DNA from: Planctomicrobium piriforme
GTDB taxonomy: Bacteria; Planctomycetota; Planctomycetia; Planctomycetales; Planctomycetaceae
Length of the DNA: 64,000 nucleotides
Direction: 5' to 3'
Assembly (NCBI GenBank): GCA_945860955.1
Contig: CAMATH010000018.1
Coordinates: 1-64,000, forward strand
Below, one piece after another: positions 53,577-60,743 of this stretch; the first letter of the stretch is position 1; the number at the start of each line of letters is the position of its first letter. The notes beneath the pieces were generated by a model. It ran no database searches, was not told the origin of the DNA, and worked only from the letters and a program-made list of their open reading frames with translations. A program made the position numbers and the translations under genes.

Positions 53577-56009
53577 TTACCGGGCCGAGGTGGTCGCCGT
53601 TCGAAGCGTGTTCATCGCCGTCCCCATCGCCTCGCCGATCAGGTAATAGGTTTCGGCGTTGGTGTTCCAGTGGTACGCTTGGCCGGACGGTGAATCGGCT
53701 TGGTCGCGCCAGAATTCCTTTGTGCCGACAAACGCCACATTGCCCCGGAACTCCTCATACTCCGCCACGGCGGCCTGGGCCTTCATCAACGAGAGCGCCC
53801 GCGGGTGTTTTTCCTCCTTGCCGCTCATTCCCGTCTCGGCGATCACGAACGGGAGATTCTTCACGCCGAGATCCTTGCGGATGTCTCGGATGAAGTTGGC
53901 CAGATTCTGTTCGTACTCGTCGTTGAAGGCTTGATTGACACGGTCGTTCCACCCCTGGTGCCACCCAAACCCGGCGATCTCGTAACCCCGATCGCCGAAC
54001 TCGGGGAACTCTTTCGCCAGGTCGCCCAGAACCCCCTTCGTTCGCTGCACCACCTCGGTGTAGTACGGCCCGACTTCTCCCCCCGAACTGGGCGGGCGGA
54101 AGTCCTTGGCCAGACTCTTCCCGCCCCACGCGAGTTTCACGAGCAGAACAGGCTCCGCCGTGACCTCACCGACGACGTGCCCGAACCCCAGTTCCGGCCC
54201 GATTCGATCGTCTTTCGCCCCGTAGCCCACCGTGAGCTTTCCCTTGCGATCAAGGTAGTGAATCCACACATCGTCGCGAACGGCCCATTCACCATTCTGG
54301 CCGAGTAGATGCTTGTACTTGTCGGCGGTGGCTGGTGCTTTGGTCAGGTATTCCAGGCTCCCTTTTCCCTCGTTCCGCTTCGGGTCGGCCTGAATGAATC
54401 CCTGCCCCTCCATATTCGACTGTCCCGCGAGGATGTAAACCTGAATCGGACCGCGACTCGTCACAGGCTCGTCGTCTGGTTTCCGGGGTTCGTCGGCCTC
54501 TTTCCCAGTGAGGATCAGGCTACGCCTGGGGATCGCCAGAATGAACGCCACGACCGACGAGGCTGTCATTCGGGAATCGGCGCCATAGCCGGCGTTGTCC
54601 CGGTTCGGCTGATAATAGAAACTTCCGTCGGTGCAATGAGCCAGCGTGAACCACCAGCGGTTGGCGTCCATCAGCCGGCGAAAACTGTCGGGATCAAGGT
54701 TCGCCGCGAGCGCCGTGTACGCCATTCCCATGGGCGGCGAACCGTGCGTGTCGGGAAAGCTCTGGGGATGCCGGCCAATCACCCGGGCGTGAGCCATCGC
54801 CCGTTCACGATAGACAGGATCCGCATACGGGCTGAGGAAGTTGGCGATGCCAGCGGCACCCGTTCTGCCCATGTCGGCCCAATTGTCTGGCCCCCCGCCG
54901 ATCTGATCGCCGTACCAGAGGTACCCGTTTTTCCCCGTCCCCTTCTTGAGGAATTGGTACGCCGCGTCATGGCGTTCTCGGTCGACCTGGATTCCGCAGC
55001 GATCCATCAAGGAATAGGCCAAGGCCCCCTGCCCGGTGAGCATCGCGATGGGACCATAGCCTTCGAATCCGGGGTTGTGGCCCCACCCACCGTGCGAATC
55101 TTTCGGCCCTTTGGGATAGGAATCGGGGTGAGAGACCTTCGCTTTGGGATTGATCTGCGACATGTGCAGATACTGGCTCTTCGCCAGATGGTCGTGGACC
55201 TCCTGCAATTCCGGCAGCACCCATTTCTCTTGCGTCGCGAGGTGATACTCGCTGAGAACGATCGCGGCGCTCATGTAGTTCCAGTTGATCAGGTCGAACA
55301 GCCGGCGGTCCTTCGCGCGGGTCTCGCGACAGTGATACCGCACGTTCGCTTCGACGGCCTGTCGATACTTCGCTTCGCCGCTGGCCAGAAGCGCCAGCGG
55401 AGCAAACGTGTTGTGGACCGGATCGCCGAACGAACCGTCGGACGCCTGGTGTTGAACAAGGTATTCCAGCAACTCGGCCAGAATCTTGTCCGACTTGGCG
55501 CAATGGGCCGGAAAGGTGGAGGAGTACGCTCCGTATTTCCGCCCGACGTCGAGTTCGACTTCCTTGATTTCACCTTCGCGGCGAACTGTGAGCGGGAACT
55601 TCCCCTCGCGGGGGTCCCCCTGGCACGCTTCCAATTCGTCGGCGAATTCCGAGATGGGCCCATGGGCGCCAAAGACGCTTTCGCCGTACCCGTTGCGGTG
55701 CGGATTCTGGAACATCTGTCCGCCGACGCCGACAATCAGGTCGCCGACCATGACCTGGCCGTCCGCAGGCGAGCCGGGGAACACGTACTTGACCAGCAAC
55801 GCCTTGGGGTCGTCGGGAATCAGCCGTGCCCGCAGACCGGTGATGCCGAGGTTGTAGAACCAGCCGGGAACCTCTGCGTCGGGTCCGGAATCGGCCCGTT
55901 GCCCCCAGGGGCTGTCGTCGTCGTGATAATGAACCTGCGCCACCGCAGCAGTTGCCAGGAAGAGAATGATCGGCAAAACGGGGAAAATACTGAGCCAGCG
56001 GGACGTCAT
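53577..56009 (-). CDS. Exported PDZ-DUF6288-SASA esterase fusion
   Basis: ATG 56009 (GAGAAA upstream) starts a signal peptide (WLSIFPVLPIILFLATAAVA) and gives 810 residues; the longer frame adds an unsupported 48-residue stub. Residues of about 50-170 are a PDZ domain (LLVKYVFPGSPADGQVMVGDLIVGVGG). About 180-500 is the alpha-toroid-like DUF6288 region (QHQASDGSFGDPVHNTFAPLALLA, SHGGWGHNPGFEGYGPIAMLTG). From about 520 a sialate O-acetylesterase (SASA) domain appears, with the nucleophile motif VYILAGQSNMEG and the late WHQGWND block. A role in deacetylating a polysaccharide outside the cell is likely; the three-domain fusion is unusual. Confidence 0.85.
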   Translation of the reverse strand: MTSRWLSIFPVLPIILFLATAAVAQVHYHDDDSPWGQRADSGPDAEVPGWFYNLGITGLRARLIPDDPKALLVKYVFPGSPADGQVMVGDLIVGVGGQMFQNPHRNGYGESVFGAHGPISEFADELEACQGDPREGKFPLTVRREGEIKEVELDVGRKYGAYSSTFPAHCAKSDKILAELLEYLVQHQASDGSFGDPVHNTFAPLALLASGEAKYRQAVEANVRYHCRETRAKDRRLFDLINWNYMSAAIVLSEYHLATQEKWVLPELQEVHDHLAKSQYLHMSQINPKAKVSHPDSYPKGPKDSHGGWGHNPGFEGYGPIAMLTGQGALAYSLMDRCGIQVDRERHDAAYQFLKKGTGKNGYLWYGDQIGGGPDNWADMGRTGAAGIANFLSPYADPVYRERAMAHARVIGRHPQSFPDTHGSPPMGMAYTALAANLDPDSFRRLMDANRWWFTLAHCTDGSFYYQPNRDNAGYGADSRMTASSVVAFILAIPRRSLILTGKEADEPRKPDDEPVTSRGPIQVYILAGQSNMEGQGFIQADPKRNEGKGSLEYLTKAPATADKYKHLLGQNGEWAVRDDVWIHYLDRKGKLTVGYGAKDDRIGPELGFGHVVGEVTAEPVLLVKLAWGGKSLAKDFRPPSSGGEVGPYYTEVVQRTKGVLGDLAKEFPEFGDRGYEIAGFGWHQGWNDRVNQAFNDEYEQNLANFIRDIRKDLGVKNLPFVIAETGMSGKEEKHPRALSLMKAQAAVAEYEEFRGNVAFVGTKEFWRDQADSPSGQAYHWNTNAETYYLIGEAMGTAMNTLRTATTSAR

Positions 56010-56149
56010 CGCATTTCTCGAGGTGGATTGGTTTAGCGTGAACTGGCAGAGCCGATGGTCAGAGATCGGGAGAACGGAAAGACATCCTGTCAAATGAGTC
56101 GCGGCATCGTGCCGGAAAGGTTGATCGCATGGGGGGCAATCCCGAAAAG

Positions 56150-57901
56150 TCATCCAAACCGTATGCCGAAAAGCCCGCCAGTTTCTGTTGCGTCGGTCAA
56201 GCGTGGTTGAACGATATACGGTGTGGGATCGAACTCTGGAGGCACCGCGTCCGAGTTCATGGTCACGATGTACTGCCAGCCGATTCGCGTGGTGGTATCC
56301 GCCCCGATGACGAGAGCTTTGGCGATTTGCCGTTCATCGACACCATCGAACAAATGGCTGTCATGGACGAAGAACCCCGGCCCAATCTTGCGCTCGGCAC
56401 ACAGCCGGGCAATCATCATATCGAAGCAAAAGATTTGCATGTTGCTAATCCCCTTGCTCTGGGCGGCATGAATGTTCACGTCGAACTTCGGTCCATTCGT
56501 TTCCGGGCTGATCGTCAGGATTCCGGGGTTTTCGTATAGAGCTCTAGAGATTTCCCCGAAGGCGAGAACTGCCGCTTTGATGCGGTCTTTCTGTTCGTGG
56601 TAGTCCTGTCGCAGCCGCGTCAGCAAACGGCCGCGCTCGATATCCAATTCCGTCTTTCCGCTTTCCAGATTTTCCGCGGTCTTGAGCCGTTGCCGAAGTC
56701 CCTCGACCTCGGCACCCAGGCGGGTGACTTCGCCTTGAAGAAGCGTGAATTGTTCCAACGCACCGTGAGTCTTAAGCAGGTTGAGGATTTCGCCCCGGCG
56801 AGCGTCGCGTTCACCTTTCTCCCGCTCTCGCTCCTCGATTCGGCGTTGGGCGTCTTGTTGCTCTTGCTGCAAATACGAACGGCGATTGGCAATTACGGAT
56901 TCGTGGAATCGCTGAACCTCATCGTACCGCCGCAGAGCCACGCCCGGCAGCAAAACGCCCGCTTCCTGGTAAAGCTGGTTCAGATCTGTCAACGGCGGCG
57001 GTGTCTCAGATTCGATGGACTTTCCAAGTTCCGCGAAGAGTTGCCGATCAAGGGTGTTTTCGTTCACCAAGACGTTGAGCCGTTGTGTCAGTTCTGACGC
57101 TTCGCATTCCAACTCCCGATATTGAGGAAGAACGCGGAAGTTATTCACCTGCTCGACCGCTTGCTGATGGCGGTCTTCAAGCAGGGTCAGTTGGGTTTGC
57201 AGTTCAGCGGACTTGCCGACGAGATCGCCGAACACGCCTTGCGCCCCGGCCTTGCGGATCTCATTCAGCCCTTTCTCTTTCTCCCGAACGACTTGCCAGC
57301 CCTGCGGGATGCTCCAATCCAACCCCAAAAGGAACGAAATCGCTACCTGCTGATCCCACGGCTGTTGCATCGCCGAATGTTGAAACGCTGATGCAAATCC
57401 CTGAGAAGACTGCCGGCGTGTGAAGTACGGCAACAAGGAGCGGAGCGTCGGCCTGAATTTTGGGGACTCCTCCTCCTCATCTTCTGCGATGCCGAACATC
57501 AACTGCGCGAGAACGGTTTTCCAGTTCGTATTCGAGATCTCCAATCGGCCAGAACTCTTTTTCCGTTTCGGAGCCACTGGCCAATGTTTTGTCTCGCCAC
57601 CTGCGACGACAATTGTGCTTGGGCTGGAGCCACTTCGCTCCACAGCGATGCGGTCCCCACCCAGGTCGAAATCGAGGCCGAAAGACGCATTGACCAACTC
57701 GGGTATCCGGAATATCGACTCTGGGCCACAGTTGCCGCCGGTCAGGAAATGGAGCAGTTCGACGAAGCTGGACTTCCCCGCTCCGTTGCGCGTTTGGCGA
57801 TCTGTCGCCCCTGGACTCTTATCCGCGAGTACGAAGTTGAGCCCCTCACGGAAGGACAATTCCTTGAAGCCTTCCAGGTCACTGTAGACACGATGGATCA
57901 T
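56150..57901 (-). CDS. DUF2326 SMC-like ATPase of a putative ABC-3C system
   Basis: This 583-residue SMC/Rad50-like ATPase carries a Walker A at about 39-46 (RNGAGKSSFVELLHFLTGG), preceded by FREGLNFVLADKSPGATDR. A coiled-coil middle (about 210-440, rich in Glu, Gln and Arg) leads to the DUF2326 C-terminal domain, with the NIHAAQSKGISNMQIFCFD segment and a Walker-B-like FFVHDSHLFDGVDERQ. DUF2326 ATPases are the ABC component of the ABC three-component systems described from comparative genomics. The ATG overlaps the stop of the middle component (ATGA). It is presumably activated by invading DNA or another trigger and controls the effector upstream; this is inference. Confidence 0.85.
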   Translation of the reverse strand: MIHRVYSDLEGFKELSFREGLNFVLADKSPGATDRQTRNGAGKSSFVELLHFLTGGNCGPESIFRIPELVNASFGLDFDLGGDRIAVERSGSSPSTIVVAGGETKHWPVAPKRKKSSGRLEISNTNWKTVLAQLMFGIAEDEEEESPKFRPTLRSLLPYFTRRQSSQGFASAFQHSAMQQPWDQQVAISFLLGLDWSIPQGWQVVREKEKGLNEIRKAGAQGVFGDLVGKSAELQTQLTLLEDRHQQAVEQVNNFRVLPQYRELECEASELTQRLNVLVNENTLDRQLFAELGKSIESETPPPLTDLNQLYQEAGVLLPGVALRRYDEVQRFHESVIANRRSYLQQEQQDAQRRIEEREREKGERDARRGEILNLLKTHGALEQFTLLQGEVTRLGAEVEGLRQRLKTAENLESGKTELDIERGRLLTRLRQDYHEQKDRIKAAVLAFGEISRALYENPGILTISPETNGPKFDVNIHAAQSKGISNMQIFCFDMMIARLCAERKIGPGFFVHDSHLFDGVDERQIAKALVIGADTTTRIGWQYIVTMNSDAVPPEFDPTPYIVQPRLTDATETGGLFGIRFG

Positions 57902-58143
57902 GGTGCTACCTTTTCGATTCTTCCACGCTCATTCTTGATCGCGTTCATCAGAAACAGCAGATCGAGCGATAGCACGAACCAGTCATACGTCAACGGAGCA
58001 AGCCCCGTTTGGGCCGACCGCGAGGACTGCAAATCTTGCCAGAGCCGGGAGACAGTTTTGGGTTCGTCCGCCAAACGAAGAATCTCCGCACCAACGTAGA
58101 GTAAGGAACGATCCTGACTGAGCCGCTTCGTAGGAAGAATCAT
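57898..58143 (-). CDS. ABC-3C middle component (MC6-like)
   Basis: ATG 58143 gives 81 residues. The start overlaps the effector stop and the stop overlaps the ATPase start, each as ATGA, so this gene is embedded in a coupled operon. The pattern MILPTKRLSQDRSLLYVGAE, then TYDWFVLSLDLLFLMNAIKN with a short end, fits the small winged-helix-like middle components, as I recall the MC6 type. These are thought to bridge the ATPase and the effector. The longer frame from 58182 would overlap the effector by 43 bases and is less likely. Confidence 0.8.
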   Translation of the reverse strand: MILPTKRLSQDRSLLYVGAEILRLADEPKTVSRLWQDLQSSRSAQTGLAPLTYDWFVLSLDLLFLMNAIKNERGRIEKVAP

Positions 58144-59051
58144 TGTGCGGACTCCTCTTGAGGTCGCTCGAAAATGTCGCACTCCTCAAACAAGTACGCC
58201 AACACGGTCAGTGATGCCACCTGACGTGAGGGGGTCGCGAAAGTGGTTCCATTCCCAATGAGTTGCAGCTCAGCGAAGATTTCGTCGGGCGTGCGGTTGG
58301 CGTTTCGTAACGCCTCGTACTCGCCGCGAAACGCCTGTGCGACCCGATCACCGAGTTCCGGATCGTGGTGTTTCCCGAAGAAATCCCGTACTTTGTTGCT
58401 TGAACCCATTCCGAATTTCAGCAGCCGTTCCACGCTATCGGAAAGCGAGTTCGCTTCCAACTTCCGAGGAGGAACGGGGCGGATGTCGTCGTTTTGCAAG
58501 GATCGTCGTTGTTCCAATGTTCGAAGCACCATTTCCACTTCGGAATACGAAACATTGATCAGGTCCGTTCGAGATGGTATAGGGCCGAGGAGCGACGCGA
58601 GTTCTGGGAATGCGAGTTCAAACACGACTCGCCGCAACTCTTCAAAACCCCAAGACCGAACGCAAACGTTCTGATTCCGGCTATCGAGGTCCAGGAGTTT
58701 TTTCGTAACGCCGGGACCGAGACCCTGCCTCGAATTATGAACAAACACCCATGTGTCGAAGTGATTCGACCAATGGGATAACGCGCCATTGTAATCCTCG
58801 TCGATCTTTGCGATGGTCGCCGCTTCGTTCATTTCACTCGGTGCGTAGACTTGGAACAGTGTTCGCATCGAACGGAAAAATCCATCATTCTTCCGGTCAC
58901 CTTGCTTCCCCCAGGGGCGCGTGCGGATGAAGTCGCTGGGATACCTCTTCTCCATGATCGACGAGAACAAATCCTGAAACGCCTCTCCTCGGCGTTCAAG
59001 GAAAGCAATCAGGAACACCTGTTCGTAAAAGACTCGCGAAAAATGGTCCAC
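58140..59051 (-). CDS. ABC-3C effector/C-terminal-domain protein
   Basis: This 303-residue protein starts at GTG 59051 and is the first gene of the three-gene operon. The N-terminal half contains GEAFQDLFSSIMEKRYPSDF, GDRKNDGFFRSMRTLFQVYAP and HFDTWVFVHNSRQGLGPGVTKKLLDL. The spaced Glu, GD...KNDG and QVYA elements resemble a restriction-endonuclease-like core, but I cannot prove catalysis. The C-terminal half (YSEVEMVLRTLEQRR to LAYLFEECDIFERP) is helical and fits the ABC-3C C-terminal domain that couples to the middle component. Only about 10 codons lie upstream before a stop in this frame. The effector is proposed to act on host or phage nucleic acid when triggered; no partner toxin is seen. 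Confidence 0.78.
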   Translation of the reverse strand: MDHFSRVFYEQVFLIAFLERRGEAFQDLFSSIMEKRYPSDFIRTRPWGKQGDRKNDGFFRSMRTLFQVYAPSEMNEAATIAKIDEDYNGALSHWSNHFDTWVFVHNSRQGLGPGVTKKLLDLDSRNQNVCVRSWGFEELRRVVFELAFPELASLLGPIPSRTDLINVSYSEVEMVLRTLEQRRSLQNDDIRPVPPRKLEANSLSDSVERLLKFGMGSSNKVRDFFGKHHDPELGDRVAQAFRGEYEALRNANRTPDEIFAELQLIGNGTTFATPSRQVASLTVLAYLFEECDIFERPQEESAQ

Positions 59052-59612
59052 GGTAGTTCTCGTGCATGGTCACTTCTGTGGCCGCCGGTAAGCGGGAACA
59101 GCCTCGATTGGCATTCCCGCCAGAACGTAGCACCAGCCGCACATCATTGCCACCCTACTGCCACTGAATATTACGGCGACCGAATCGGTGAACCGCTGAA
59201 AATCGTTCCGGTCTCTGACGAACGGTCCAATTCGTCGAACGGGACTCGAGCCCGACGATTCGGCGGTTCGCGCCAAATGAGTCGCCCCGAAGCAGAACCT
59301 GAAGAGGAAACTGGCCACTCAAAGTACAGCGAATTGTAGTCCTGGGGACGATTTCGCCAAGGTTCGCACTCCTTTCAAAGGGAGACGCGGCTGCCACAAA
59401 GTGGTTTCTGCCTGCGGTACCACTGGCATGACCCGTCGATGCGGGCTCGGACACTTCCCGCATTTCGCTGTCGGAGGGATTGGTTGCCCGCCGGCCAAGC
59501 CATTCCGCTCAAGTTGCCCATTTTATTTCAAACCGCCGGCGTTGCGGGTCCGCTCAGCCGGCTCTGCTTGTATTCCCTGCCCCGGGAATCGACGCGAAAG
59601 AACGGGTCGGTT
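59052..59612. other. Upstream region of the ABC-3C operon
   Basis: This 561-base stretch lies between the effector start and the transposase relic and should hold the operon's promoter. I found no convincing promoter, operator or gene, and the ORFs crossing it look like noise. Relic transposase DNA adjoins it. Confidence 0.4.
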
Positions 59613-59981
59613 TCAACTTTTGCCACGCCGGCCTGGGGCGGAATCTGTCGCAAAAACTTCCCGGCTCGCTCTGATCCCCGGGATCCACCGACTTCCTCGG
59701 CGGTCGGCCCCCTGTGTCCTTGTCGTCGGTCTTCCCGCCGCCCGGCGGAATCGGCCGTGGAAGCCCTGGAGCATCTGTCTCCAACTCTCACCCGCCAGTC
59801 CCAAGCGCTCCCAGATGGCGGGTTGATTCTCTGCGATCGCCCCCCGTTTGTCGCTCCGCCACTGGCGTCCGCTCCATTCGAGCAGCTCCAGGTACGACGC
59901 CAACGACATTTCGAGACACCCCTTGTTCGAAGCCCGGGCCGCCGGGACTGGCCGTTGCTCATGATCGCGAATGCCATACTG
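59613..59981 (-). pseudogene. C-terminal relic of a RAYT-like transposase
   Basis: The minus-strand frame bounded by a stop at 59982-59984 and the stop at 59613 reads ARASNKGCLEMSLASYLELL, then EWSGRQWRSDKRGAI, WERLGLAGESWRQML and FHGRFRRAAGRPTT. I recall this pattern as the C-terminal part of planctomycete REP-associated tyrosine transposase (Y1_Tnp) proteins, which have about 300 residues. The catalytic HUH N-terminal part is missing, so it is a broken copy. It lies upstream of the ABC-3C operon and may mark the edge of an acquired segment. Confidence 0.6.
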
Positions 59982-60209
59982 TCAGATGCGAATACGCCCG
60001 CCAGCAACTCGCTCCGGTCCCGAAGCCATTGGTTGCGGTGGTCTTAACACTCACAACGCCGCCCAGGTGCGCTCCTCGGTACCGCACAACCAAGCTCGCC
60101 ACACGCAGCGATTGATGCCGTGATAGATTCCGACCTCAGTCGGGTCGAAAACTTCGATTCGAGGCAACCGGGACATGGTTCCGCCCCAGCGAGCACGGGA
60201 CTCATTTTC

Positions 60210-60623
60210 CTACATGGCGGCACCGGGATAATCCTTGTCGCGAAACACCCACAAAGGATCTTTGCCGACGACGATATAGTTGACCTCCACAGGTGCCGTC
60301 CCCCCAGCGAGCTTGAGCTTCACCTGGATTTTGCGAGACGCACCGAATTCTTCCACCGTCCCGATTTCGAAGTCACTCAGTTTCGCACCCCCCTCCCATT
60401 CGGTGTCGACTACCTGCAACGCGGGAGTCTGTTCAAATCGGCCCGGTCCGGCCCGGCCCCCCTTCCAGGCCGACAGCGCGGTCTCAAGTGCCGATTTCGC
60501 AACCACTTCCTGAGGCTTGTAACTCTCCTCAGATGCTCCCCGGCCACACCCCCCGGCGAACACCGAAGTGAGAATCAGCGCGAGCAAAAGCGCAATGGGC
60601 GTGGAGCGAAAAAGAGAACGCAT
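60210..60623 (-). CDS. Small lipoprotein
   Basis: ATG 60623 gives 137 residues with a lipoprotein signal (SLFRSTPIALLLALILTSVFAGGC), in which Cys27 follows FAGG, an acceptable lipobox. The mature part has two beta-rich stretches (LQVVDTEWEGGAKLSDFEIG and RKIQVKLKLAGGTAPVEVNY) and ends in DPLWVFRDKDYPGAA. I do not recognise the family. It is encoded downstream of the RND pump on the same strand, 121 bases away, and may or may not be related to it. Confidence 0.75.
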   Translation of the reverse strand: MRSLFRSTPIALLLALILTSVFAGGCGRGASEESYKPQEVVAKSALETALSAWKGGRAGPGRFEQTPALQVVDTEWEGGAKLSDFEIGTVEEFGASRKIQVKLKLAGGTAPVEVNYIVVGKDPLWVFRDKDYPGAAM

Positions 60624-60743
60624 GATGTTCGCAGTCCTGTCGACAAAGGGAATGAGACGGAATTCTAGAGAACCGTGTGGAGAACACAAACTCGCCAGCG
60701 CCCCTAACGGAAAATTGCCGTCGTCAATTCCGCGGCTGCCAAT

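Noticed and set aside
54309-56036. Plus-strand ORF of 575 codons
   Set aside because: It is antisense to the DUF6288/SASA gene and its composition is that of a shadow.
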